Origin: Pseudomonadota bacterium
GTDB lineage: Bacteria > Pseudomonadota > Gammaproteobacteria > Burkholderiales > Burkholderiaceae_C
Assembly: GCA_020161065.1 (NCBI GenBank)
Contig: JAIUPH010000009.1
Span: 62,001 to 126,000, forward strand
DNA: 64,000 nucleotides
Reading direction: 5' to 3'
This document shows, one piece after another, positions 25,200 through 32,753 of this stretch. The position numbers were made by a program, and so were the translations under genes. How positions within the stretch are numbered: position 1 is the first letter of the stretch; the number at the start of each line of letters is the position of its first letter. The notes under the pieces are model-generated. The model did no database searches. It was not told the DNA's origin and was given only the letters and a program-made list of their open reading frames with translations.

Positions 25200-27509
25200 T
25201 TACCCGTTAGCTGCGTCTGCCGCCGGCACCGGCAGCGGCGGCGGCAGTTTCAACGCCTGGGCCAGCGTGGCCAGGCAGGCGGCCAGCGCCTCGCCCTGCA
25301 GAAAGCCCTCGGCGGCGTTGGCGTCCAGCCAGTCGGTGACGGGCTGCGGCCGCTGCGCGGCGGCCGCGGCCAGCGCCTGCTCGAAGCTGTCGGCCAGCAG
25401 CAACTGCCACACCGGCACGAGGTGCGCCCGGCCGCGGCGGTGCACGCGGCCGAAGCGGCGGGCGAGCGTGCGCGGGTTCCACGGCAGGTCCAGGTGCAGC
25501 ACGGCGGCGTCGGCGCGGTGCAGTTCCAGCGCGCCGCTGCCGGCGTCGGCCACGCCCAGCACGCGCAGCGCACCGTCGTCGAAAGCCCTGGCCGCGGCCT
25601 GGCGCGTGGCGGCGGCGTCTTGCGCATGCCACAACGCGCAGGCCACGCCGGCGGCCTGCAGCTCGGCCTGCAGCGCGGCCAGCGCGCCGGGCCATTGGCT
25701 GAAGACGACCAGCGGTGCCGCGCTCTCGGCCAGCAGCGCCAGCACGGCCTGGGCCTTGGCGGCGGCGACGGCCGGCGCACCGTCGCCGGCGCAGAAGGCG
25801 CGCAGGGCCTGCACCTGCGCGTGCAGCGGGCGCTGCGCGGCGTCGGCCAGCCAGCCGTCGCGCTGCCAGCGCTGCAGCGCGGCCCGCGGCGCGGCCTGCA
25901 GATCAGCCAACGGCGCGCCGGCGGCCGCCGGCAGCGCCACCAGGCGCTCGTGCTCCAACTGTTCAGGCAACTGGCTGCGCACTTCGTCGAAGCGGCGCGC
26001 CAGCAGCACCGGGGCCAGCGTGGCCGGCAGCTGCTGCAGGTCGTGCAGGCCGCAGAGCTGGCCTTCGGCGTCGCGCTCGCCGTGGCGGTCCAGCAGCGCG
26101 GCATAGGCGCCCAGGCGCTGGTCGTCGACGAAGGCCAGGCGCAGCGGCAGCTCGGCCGGCCGCGCCAGCCAGTCGGCCGGCGGCAGCACGATGGCCTGCG
26201 CCGCCGGCAGCCGCAGCAGCGCCGCGGCGCGCTCGGCGTCGACCCACAGGCCGCCGCCCTCGGGCTCGTCGATGATCACCAGTTCGCTGGCCAGCATGGC
26301 GTGGCGCGCGGCGTCGGCGGCCACGCTGTCCAGCGCCATCAGGCTGCAATCGGCGTCGGCCGGCAGCGCCTGGCGCCAGCGGCCCAGGCGCTCGGCCGGC
26401 GCGAGGATCAGCACGCGCTCGATGCCGAAATGGCGCCGCCACAGGCCGATGGCGGCCAGCGCCTGCTGCCAGGGCTGCAACTCGGCGCAGTCGGCCAGCA
26501 GGCAGCGGCCGGCGCAGACGGCGAACAGCGCGCCTTCGGCCTGCAGCGGCAGCAGCGCGGCCAGCTCGGCGCCGTGCGGGCCATCGGGCAGCCGCTGCTG
26601 CAGGCGTTGCACGCGCCAGCGGGCGTCGCGCCCGGCGGCGAGGTGGGCCCACACGGCCTCGTCGACCTGCAACTCGTGGCCGGCCTCGCGGGCGGCGCGC
26701 AGCAGGCGCGGCAGCGCCTGGTCGTCCAGCGCGTCGGGCGGCACGCCCAGCACCTCGTCGGCCAAGGCGGCCAGCGAGGCCGGGCATTCGAGCCCGGGCA
26801 GCCACAACAGGCGGCGGCGCGCGGCCTGCAGCAGCTCGATGCGGCTGCCCACGCGCTGCGGGCCGCGCGCCAGCGCCGCGGCGCGCACCGGATCGGCCTG
26901 CACCGCGGCCAGCACGGCGCGCAGGTGCGGGCAGTCGGCATGCTCCGACAGCGCGAAGTCCAGGCAACTGCACCAGCCGGTGCCGGGATAGGGGCTGCGC
27001 AGGCGGACCTCGGCGTCTTCCTCGTCGGGCAGCTGCACGAGATAACGGCCGAACACCGCGTCATCGTCCGGGCCCTGGATGCGCGCCGCCGGGCCGGCGG
27101 CCGGCGCCGGCGAAGGCGCCTCGGGCTGGCGCTGCGGCGCGCGCGGGCTGCGCTTGCGCGCTGGCAGGGCTTCGGCATTGGCCTTGGCGTTGGCCTTGGC
27201 CTTGGCTGGCCGCGCAGGCTTCGCCGCGGCCTGCGGCGTCGGTTTCGGCGTCGGTTTCGGCGCGGGGTTCGGCACCGGTTTCGGCGCGGCCTTGGGTGCG
27301 GCTGTCGATGCGGCTTCCGGCACGGCTTCCGGCGCGGCCTCCGACGCGGCATTCAGCGCACCCTTCGCGCTGGACTTCTTGGCGGCCGGGCGGCTGCCGC
27401 GCTGGCGCGCCGGCGGCGGCGCCGCGGCGGTGGCGGTTGCCGCGGAAGCGGCGGCGCCCGGCTCGGCTTCGGGGCTGGCCGCGCGGGGCTTGCGGGTCTT
27501 GGTGGGCAT
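25200..27509 (-). CDS. SWIM zinc-finger protein with degenerate SNF2 helicase core
   Basis: 769 residues. Residues 1-145 are a low-complexity Ala/Pro/Lys-rich tail resembling histone H1, likely DNA-binding. A SWIM zinc motif is intact (Cys180, Cys182, Cys193, His195). The rest aligns by eye to SNF2 helicases: LRLAFVDDQRLG, PVLLARRFDEVRSQLPE, FSQWPGALAALQAEL and the motif VI-like RRFGRVHRRGRAHLVPVW. But motif I, normally LLADEMGLGKT, reads LLADCAELQPW near 337-347, and motif II is IIDEPE (412-417). It therefore lacks the P-loop Lys and should not hydrolyse ATP normally. It forms an operon with the DNA ligase. Confidence 0.82.
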   Translation of the reverse strand: MPTKTRKPRAASPEAEPGAAASAATATAAAPPPARQRGSRPAAKKSSAKGALNAASEAAPEAVPEAASTAAPKAAPKPVPNPAPKPTPKPTPQAAAKPARPAKAKANAKANAEALPARKRSPRAPQRQPEAPSPAPAAGPAARIQGPDDDAVFGRYLVQLPDEEDAEVRLRSPYPGTGWCSCLDFALSEHADCPHLRAVLAAVQADPVRAAALARGPQRVGSRIELLQAARRRLLWLPGLECPASLAALADEVLGVPPDALDDQALPRLLRAAREAGHELQVDEAVWAHLAAGRDARWRVQRLQQRLPDGPHGAELAALLPLQAEGALFAVCAGRCLLADCAELQPWQQALAAIGLWRRHFGIERVLILAPAERLGRWRQALPADADCSLMALDSVAADAARHAMLASELVIIDEPEGGGLWVDAERAAALLRLPAAQAIVLPPADWLARPAELPLRLAFVDDQRLGAYAALLDRHGERDAEGQLCGLHDLQQLPATLAPVLLARRFDEVRSQLPEQLEHERLVALPAAAGAPLADLQAAPRAALQRWQRDGWLADAAQRPLHAQVQALRAFCAGDGAPAVAAAKAQAVLALLAESAAPLVVFSQWPGALAALQAELQAAGVACALWHAQDAAATRQAAARAFDDGALRVLGVADAGSGALELHRADAAVLHLDLPWNPRTLARRFGRVHRRGRAHLVPVWQLLLADSFEQALAAAAAQRPQPVTDWLDANAAEGFLQGEALAACLATLAQALKLPPPLPVPAADAANG

Positions 27510-27693
27510 GATGGCGGGTTCTGCGAGGGCGCAACTGTAGCCGCCCGGTCGGCGGCGCCCTCGGCGCTATAGCCGCCGCCGCGGCCGGCGCGTCGCCGGA
27601 GGCCGATCGCAGCGACCTGGGCAGCGCCCGTCATTTGACGGCCGCCGGGCCGCCCCCTATGGTGCGCGCCACGACGACCGCCGGAGACGCTGC

Positions 27694-29160
27694 ATGACCG
27701 CCCATCCCCGCCCGCGCGCCGCACGATGGGCCGCCGACGGCACGCTTGCCGGCCGGCATGGCGCCTCGCCGAGCGCGCTGGCAACGACCGCGCCGGGCCA
27801 GGTCGCCGCATGGGTGCTGACGCTGACGCTGCTGGCCGGCTGCGCGCAGCCGCCCGCGCCGCCGCCCGCGACAAGCGCCGCCGCCGCACCGGCCGCCGCC
27901 GAAGCCGCGCCGCAGCCGCGCCCCTGCCCCAAGGGGCTGCCGGCCGACCTGCGCTGCCTGGGCGGCCGCGACAGCGCCGGCGCCTTCTACCTGATCGCAC
28001 TGCCCGCCGGCTGGACGCCACAGCAAGGCGACCTGGTGCTGCACGCGCACGGCGGTCCTTTCCTCGGCGCGCCAATGATGCAGCGCGTGGAAGAGGATCT
28101 GCAGCGCTGGTCGATCGTGCCGCGCAGCGGCGATGCCTGGGCGGCCTCCAGCTTCGCGCAGGGCGGCGTCGCGGTGCGCGCCGCTGCCGAAGACACCGAG
28201 CGCTTGCGCCGCCTGTTCGTGCAGCACCTGGGCCGGCCGCGCCTGACGCTGCTGCACGGCCAGTCGTGGGGCGCCAGCGTGGCGGCGCGGGCGGCCGAGA
28301 TCTTCAGCGCCGGCAAGCCGTACGACGCCGTGCTGCTGACCAGCGGCGTGCTGGCCGGTGGCACGCGCGCCTACGATTTCCGGCTCGACCTGCGGTTGAT
28401 CTACCAATACCTGTGCGGCAACCACCCGCGGCCCGACGAGCCGGCCTATCCGCTGTGGCAGGGCCTGCCGGCGGGCAGCACGTTGACGCCGGCCGAACTG
28501 CGCCGCCGCGTCGACGACTGCCTGGGCCTGGACCGGCCCGCGGCGCAGCGCACCCCGGCACAGGCGCTGCGCGTGAAGACGCTGGTCGACGTCGTGCGCG
28601 TCCCCGAGCGCAGCCTGCAAAGCCACCTGGCCTGGGGGACCTTCCACTTCCAGGACATCGCGCTGCACCGCAGCGGCGGCGGCAACGTGTTCGGCAACCA
28701 CGGCGCGTACTACCGAGGCTCGGCCGACGACGAGGCGCTGAACGCCAAGGTCGAGCGTTATGCCGCCGACCCCGCCGCGGTGGCGCGCTTCGCGGCCGAC
28801 GCCGACCCCACCGGCCTGATCCCGGTGCCGGTGCTGACGGTGCACGCCATCCACGACCCCACGGCGTTCGTCGAGATGGAGCATCGCTTCGCGCAGACCA
28901 TGACCGGCGCCGGCCGCGCCGACGCGCTCGTGCAGACCTACACCGACCATGCCGAGCACAGCTACCTGAGCGACGCCACCTACGTGGCGCTGCTGGACGC
29001 GCTGCGCGCCTGGGTGCGCGAAGGCCGCAAGCCGACGCCGCAGGCCGTGGCCGAGCGTTGCGCGGCGGCGCTGGCGCGGTTCCCGTCGGACTGCCGCTTC
29101 CGCCCCGAGTACCAGCCGCCGCCGCTGGACAGCCGCGTCGCGCCGCGCGAGCGGCCCTGA
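27694..29160 (+). CDS. Lipoprotein with alpha/beta-hydrolase fold
   Basis: 488 residues. An unusually long N-terminal region precedes the hydrophobic stretch AAWVLTLTLLAGC, whose lipobox LAGC puts the lipidated Cys at residue 50. An Ala/Pro linker follows. The hydrolase core has HAHGGPF as oxyanion region, nucleophile Ser191 in HGQSWGAS, and a late TYTDHAEHSYLS that supplies His. It is likely an envelope-anchored esterase or peptidase-like hydrolase; the substrate is unknown. Start choice: the ATG at 27694 is the only upstream start giving a signal sequence. Confidence 0.8.
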   Translation: MTAHPRPRAARWAADGTLAGRHGASPSALATTAPGQVAAWVLTLTLLAGCAQPPAPPPATSAAAAPAAAEAAPQPRPCPKGLPADLRCLGGRDSAGAFYLIALPAGWTPQQGDLVLHAHGGPFLGAPMMQRVEEDLQRWSIVPRSGDAWAASSFAQGGVAVRAAAEDTERLRRLFVQHLGRPRLTLLHGQSWGASVAARAAEIFSAGKPYDAVLLTSGVLAGGTRAYDFRLDLRLIYQYLCGNHPRPDEPAYPLWQGLPAGSTLTPAELRRRVDDCLGLDRPAAQRTPAQALRVKTLVDVVRVPERSLQSHLAWGTFHFQDIALHRSGGGNVFGNHGAYYRGSADDEALNAKVERYAADPAAVARFAADADPTGLIPVPVLTVHAIHDPTAFVEMEHRFAQTMTGAGRADALVQTYTDHAEHSYLSDATYVALLDALRAWVREGRKPTPQAVAERCAAALARFPSDCRFRPEYQPPPLDSRVAPRERP

Positions 29161-29178
29161 AGTCGTCCGCGGCCGGCT

Positions 29179-29628
29179 TCAGTCGGCTTCGTCGTCGGCC
29201 GTCTCGGCGCGCACGATGGTCACCGGCACCGAGGCATGCGCCAGCACCGACTGCGCCACCGAGCCCAGGCCGCCGGCGGCCGCGCTGCCCAGGCCGCGCG
29301 CGCCCATCACGATGGCGTCGCAGCCGTAGTTCTCGGCCAGCTCGATGATCAGGTGCTCGGGCGCGCCGCCGGCCACCTCGCTCTCGAAGCCGAAGCCGGC
29401 GGCTTCCAGCAGCGCCTCGGCCGGGCGCAGCAGGTCGGCGCCGGCGTCGCTGCGCACCTGCTCGATCACGCCGGCGTCGTGCGCCGTGACCACTTCGTAC
29501 AACGAGGCCGGCGTCTGCACGTTGAGCAGCACGAACTCGCAGCGCAAGCCCTCGGCCACGCTGCGCAGCAGCCAGTGCAGGCCTTGCAGCGCGTGGGTCG
29601 AGCCGTCGATGGCCAGCAGGATCTTCAT
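29179..29628 (-). CDS. Universal stress protein (UspA family)
   Basis: 149 residues from MKILLAID. A single Usp domain carries the ATP-binding pattern G-2X-G-9X-GS in GARGLGSAAAGGLGSVA near residue 115, and ends with VPVTIVR. ATP-binding Usp proteins act in starvation, oxidative and redox stress survival. It is convergent with the lipoprotein hydrolase gene (18-base gap) and diverges from the alpha/beta hydrolase gene. Confidence 0.95.
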   Translation of the reverse strand: MKILLAIDGSTHALQGLHWLLRSVAEGLRCEFVLLNVQTPASLYEVVTAHDAGVIEQVRSDAGADLLRPAEALLEAAGFGFESEVAGGAPEHLIIELAENYGCDAIVMGARGLGSAAAGGLGSVAQSVLAHASVPVTIVRAETADDEAD

Positions 29629-29711
29629 GGGGTCTCCAGTGAGCGCAGGTCCGGCGGCAAGGGGCGCCGCCACCCGGCGATGATGCCCCGGCTGCGCCAC
29701 AATCGACGGCG

Positions 29712-30536
29712 ATGACCCAGCGCCACCCCCACGTCGGCCCGCCGCACACCCTGCATTCGCTGCTCGAATGGCGCGCCTTGATCGAGTTGTCGCTGCTGCC
29801 CTGCAGTTGGCCGCTGCTGATGCAGGCGCCGCGCGGCGACGGCCACCCCGTGCTGCTGCTGCCCGGCTTCATGGCCGACGAGGCCACGCTGGCGCCGCTG
29901 CGCTGGTTCCTGTCGATGCTGGGGCACGACGTGCGCACCTGGGGCTTCGGCCGCAACGTCGGCTTCCAGGCCCGCCACGCGACGGCGCTGGAACAGAAGA
30001 TCCGCCACCTGCACCACGCCAGCGGCGGCCGCCGCGTCAGCCTGGTGGGCTGGAGCCTGGGCGGCGTGTTCGCGCTGTACGGCGCGCACCAGGCCGGCGA
30101 TTGCGTGCGCCAGGTGGTCACGCTGGGCAGCCCGATCAGCGTGGACGAAGGCGGCAGCCAGAGCCCGGCGATGGTGCAGGCGCTGTACCGGCTGATCGCC
30201 CACCCGCTGGGCCCCGGCGTGCACGCGGCGCAGCCGCGCGTGAAGAAGCTGCGCGAGCGCCGGCTGCCGCCGGTGCCGATGAGCTGCCTGTACTCGCTGA
30301 CCGACGGCGTGGTGCCGCCGCAGGAAGCCACGCTCGACGGCGACCCCGCGCTGCACGAGAACATCCGCGTGCTGGGCAGCCACAGCGGCCTGGGCTTCAA
30401 CCCGATGGCGCTGGCCATCATCGCCGAGCGCTTGGCGCAAGGCGAAGGGCAATGGCGGCCGTTCCAGCCCGAAGGCTGGATGGGCCTGGTCTATCGGCGG
30501 TTGGCCGGCGCGCGCGGCGCGGCGGCCGCGGCCTGA
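29712..30536 (+). CDS. Alpha/beta hydrolase (lipase/esterase-like)
   Basis: 274 residues without a signal peptide. Hydrolase landmarks are VLLLPGFMADEATLAPLRWFL (oxyanion region), nucleophile Ser115 in LVGWSLGG, and late Asp/His candidates in SLTDGVVPPQE and GSHSGLGF. The overall layout resembles triacylglycerol lipase and PGAP1-like hydrolases. The phasin-like gene follows by 11 bases with a strong GAGG site, so they are likely co-transcribed, hinting at a role around polyhydroxyalkanoate granules or lipids. That link is inference. Confidence 0.85.
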   Translation: MTQRHPHVGPPHTLHSLLEWRALIELSLLPCSWPLLMQAPRGDGHPVLLLPGFMADEATLAPLRWFLSMLGHDVRTWGFGRNVGFQARHATALEQKIRHLHHASGGRRVSLVGWSLGGVFALYGAHQAGDCVRQVVTLGSPISVDEGGSQSPAMVQALYRLIAHPLGPGVHAAQPRVKKLRERRLPPVPMSCLYSLTDGVVPPQEATLDGDPALHENIRVLGSHSGLGFNPMALAIIAERLAQGEGQWRPFQPEGWMGLVYRRLAGARGAAAAA

Positions 30537-30547
30537 GGAGCTTCACG

Positions 30548-30976
30548 ATGGCCGTCGGCAAACCCCGCCGCAAGCGCGCCCGCGGCAACAGCGCGTTGCA
30601 AAAGCAACTGGCCGAATTGGCGATTGCCACGCCGCAGGTGGTGGCGCACCGCGTCGCGCGCATGGCGCTGGCCGGCCCGCATCCATCGGCGCGCGACCGG
30701 CGCGAGTTCCACGGCATGGTGGCCGAGAAGCAGGCCGCCTTCGTCCAGTCGTGGACCGGCATGCTGGCCGAAGGCTGGCGGCTGCAGCAGCGGCTGGCGC
30801 TGGACGCCTGGCGCGGCCTGTGGCTGCCCGGCGGCGCGCCAGGCCTGCAGCCGCTGCAGATGCTGGCGCAGTGGCAGCAAGCGGCCCTGCAGGTGACCGG
30901 CAAGGGCCTGCAACCGGTGCACCGCAAGGCCACGGCCAACGCGCGCCGGCTGGCGCGCACGCGGCTCGTCAAGTAA
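30548..30976 (+). CDS. Phasin-like polyhydroxyalkanoate granule-associated protein
   Basis: 142 residues from ATG 30548, preceded by GAGGAG. The N-terminus is very basic (KPRRKRARG), then the conserved block VVAHRVARMALAG, ARDRREFHGMVAEKQAAFVQSW and a helical amphipathic C-terminal half ending in a basic tail. Proteins of this shape in Burkholderiales are annotated as granule-associated phasins. The basic ends suggest it could also touch DNA, as PhaM- or PhaF-like proteins do. No PHA synthase is in the window, so the assignment rests on family resemblance only. Confidence 0.7.
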   Translation: MAVGKPRRKRARGNSALQKQLAELAIATPQVVAHRVARMALAGPHPSARDRREFHGMVAEKQAAFVQSWTGMLAEGWRLQQRLALDAWRGLWLPGGAPGLQPLQMLAQWQQAALQVTGKGLQPVHRKATANARRLARTRLVK

Positions 30977-31113
30977 GCGGCGAGCGGCTCGTCCGGCCGC
31001 CGCCGGCGGCGGCGGCAGAGGATCGACCGCGGTCTTGCCGATCATTTGATTTGATCGGCGTCAGGGGCCGGCGTGATCGCGCGTCAGCGCACATCAGCGC
31101 GCATCGGCGCGCT

Positions 31114-31142
31114 CTTGAAACCCGCGGTGCCGGCGCTACTTT
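31114..31142 (+). promoter_or_regulatory. Heat-shock-type promoter ahead of the hsp20 genes
   Basis: CTTGAAA (31114-31120) matches the RpoH -35 element; TTGAAA with TACTTT 16 bases later (31137-31142) also forms a fair housekeeping promoter. It lies about 60 bases before the first hsp20 start. No CCCCAT-type RpoH -10 element was seen, so the sigma factor is not certain. Confidence 0.42.
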
Positions 31143-31203
31143 CTCCACCAGCGGGACGGCCGGTGGCCGCCCCATCCCCCCGGCCCCCTGTGTGGAGATC
31201 CGC

Positions 31204-31644
31204 ATGTACCGCAACCTGTTTCCGCGCGACCTGTTCGCCGAATTCGACCGCCTGCAGCGCGAGATGAGCGGCGTCTTCGACTACTCGCCCGCCATCCGCG
31301 GCCTCGGCCGCGGCGGCTTCCCGGCGCTGAACATCGGCAACACGCCCAGCGGCGTGGAAGTGTTCGCCTTCGCCCCCGGCGTCGACCCGTCGTCGATCGA
31401 AGTGCACCTCGACCGCGGCGTGCTCACCATCGCCGGCGAGCGCAAGTCCGCCCTGCCGCAGGGCAGCGACGAGAAGAACACGCTGCACCTCAACGAGCGC
31501 TTCGCCGGCCGCTTCCGCCGCGTGGTGAGCATGCCCGACGACATCGATCCGGCCAGCATCAACGCCAGCTTCCGCGACGGCGTGCTGCGCGTGGCCGCGC
31601 AGCGCAAGGCCGCCGCGCAACCGCGCCGCATCGAAGTCAACTGA
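31204..31644 (+). CDS. Small heat-shock protein Hsp20, first of three
   Basis: 146 residues. A short N-terminal arm (NLFPRDLFAEFDRLQREM) precedes an alpha-crystallin domain (about 40-140) with VEVFAFAPGVDPSSIEVHLDRGVLTIAGE and the terminal hallmark SFRDGVLRVAAQ. The C-terminal RRIEVN contains an I-x-V-like anchor for oligomer assembly. sHsps hold unfolding proteins without ATP. It begins a three-gene set with spacings of 42 and 16 bases. Confidence 0.95.
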   Translation: MYRNLFPRDLFAEFDRLQREMSGVFDYSPAIRGLGRGGFPALNIGNTPSGVEVFAFAPGVDPSSIEVHLDRGVLTIAGERKSALPQGSDEKNTLHLNERFAGRFRRVVSMPDDIDPASINASFRDGVLRVAAQRKAAAQPRRIEVN

Positions 31645-31686
31645 AAACCCTTTGTCATCCGAGCCTCATCTCGCAGGAGTGAAACC

Positions 31687-32115
31687 ATGAACACCCTGAC
31701 CCAGACCCCGCAAGTGCAAACGCCGCAGACGTCGCAGACGACGCCGACCGCCGCCGGCACCACCGCCGCGCCGGCGCGCAACCGCGCCGCGCTGCTGCCG
31801 CCGGTGGACGTGGTCGAAGACGGCACCGGCATCACGCTGTATGCCGACCTGCCCGGCGTGCCGCGCGACAAGCTGGCGCTGCGCATCGAGGGCGACCAGC
31901 TCACGATCGAAGGCGACATCGAACTGGCCGTGGCCAACGGCGTGGAGTCCAGCCACGCCGAGGTGACGCTGCCGCGCTACCGCCGCGCCTTCACGCTGAG
32001 CAAGGAACTCGACGCCGGCAAGGTCAGCGCCGAGCTGGCGCAAGGCGTGCTGCGCGTGCGCATCCCGAAGGCCGAGCACGCGCAGCCGCGGCGCATCGAC
32101 GTGAGCGTGGCCTGA
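31687..32115 (+). CDS. Small heat-shock protein Hsp20, second of three
   Basis: 142 residues. A Thr/Gln/Pro-rich N-terminal arm replaces the usual amphipathic one, then an alpha-crystallin domain with GITLYADLPGVPRDKLALRIEGDQLTIEG and the hallmark AELAQGVLRVRIPK; the C-terminal RRIDVSVA carries I-x-V. A GCAGGAG ribosome site precedes the start. Likely co-assembles with its neighbours into mixed oligomers, as class A/B pairs do in other bacteria (inference). Confidence 0.95.
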   Translation: MNTLTQTPQVQTPQTSQTTPTAAGTTAAPARNRAALLPPVDVVEDGTGITLYADLPGVPRDKLALRIEGDQLTIEGDIELAVANGVESSHAEVTLPRYRRAFTLSKELDAGKVSAELAQGVLRVRIPKAEHAQPRRIDVSVA

Positions 32116-32131
32116 CGGCGAGAGGCGCATC

Positions 32132-32650
32132 ATGAAAGTCGACGATCTGAAGCAGGAACTGAAGCAGGGCGTCGAGTCGTTCTGGGGCCGCGTGGAGCAG
32201 GGCTTCGGCCAGTTGCGCCAGTCGGCCGCCGGGGCGCTGACGCGCTTCAAGCCCGGCCAGCAGACCGGGCTGCCCGCCGCGGCCGACATCGATGTGCCCG
32301 CCGCGCTGGCCAACCCCGGCTGGGGCGTGGTGGGCGGCGACGTCTTCGAGGACGAGCAGCGCGTCGTCGTGCGGCTGGAACTGCCCGGCATGGCGCGCGA
32401 GGACTTCCAGATCGACGTGCTGCCCGACCTGTTGACCGTGCGCGGCGAGAAGAAGTTCGAGCAGGAAAGCACCCAGGGCCGCTGGCGCGTGCTGCAGCGC
32501 GCCTACGGCAGCTTCCAGCGCCGCGTGCCGCTGCCGGTGGCCGTGAAGGTCGACGAAGTGCGCGCCGTCTACAAGGAAGGCGTGCTGAAGGTCGAACTGC
32601 CCAAGGCCGAGGCAGCGGCGCCGAAGTCGGTGACGGTGCCGGTGAACTGA
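32132..32650 (+). CDS. Small heat-shock protein Hsp20, third of three
   Basis: 172 residues, longer than its neighbours because of an amphipathic N-terminal helix (VDDLKQELKQGVESFWGRVEQ) and a linker to about residue 60. The alpha-crystallin domain runs to the end, with VRLELPGMAREDFQIDVLPDLLTVRGEK and the hallmark VYKEGVLKVELPK; SVTVPVN lacks a clean I-x-I motif but V-x-V may serve. After the stop is a short tandem GATGAACT. Confidence 0.94.
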   Translation: MKVDDLKQELKQGVESFWGRVEQGFGQLRQSAAGALTRFKPGQQTGLPAAADIDVPAALANPGWGVVGGDVFEDEQRVVVRLELPGMAREDFQIDVLPDLLTVRGEKKFEQESTQGRWRVLQRAYGSFQRRVPLPVAVKVDEVRAVYKEGVLKVELPKAEAAAPKSVTVPVN

Positions 32651-32688
32651 TGAACTGATGAACTGAAAGTCGAAAATCGGCGGGGTCT

Positions 32689-32722
32689 GTCTGTGGAATA
32701 TTTTCACACAGACTGCTATGCT
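32689..32722 (+). promoter_or_regulatory. Inverted repeat and extended -10 before the Asp-box lipoprotein gene
   Basis: GTCTGTG (32689-32695) and CACAGAC (32707-32713) are perfect 7-base arms around the AT-rich GAATATTTTCA. TG-C-TATGCT (32714-32722) forms an extended -10 box about 30 bases before the start codon. An operator next to the promoter is plausible, regulator unknown. Confidence 0.45.
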
Positions 32723-32753
32723 GGGGCTCCGATTCCTCTTGGGGCCCCAGCCC

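Noticed and set aside
23542-26106. An 854-codon plus-strand frame opposite ligase and SNF2-like genes
   Set aside because: Antisense to two genes with clear motifs; no domain seen in the translation and no ribosome site.
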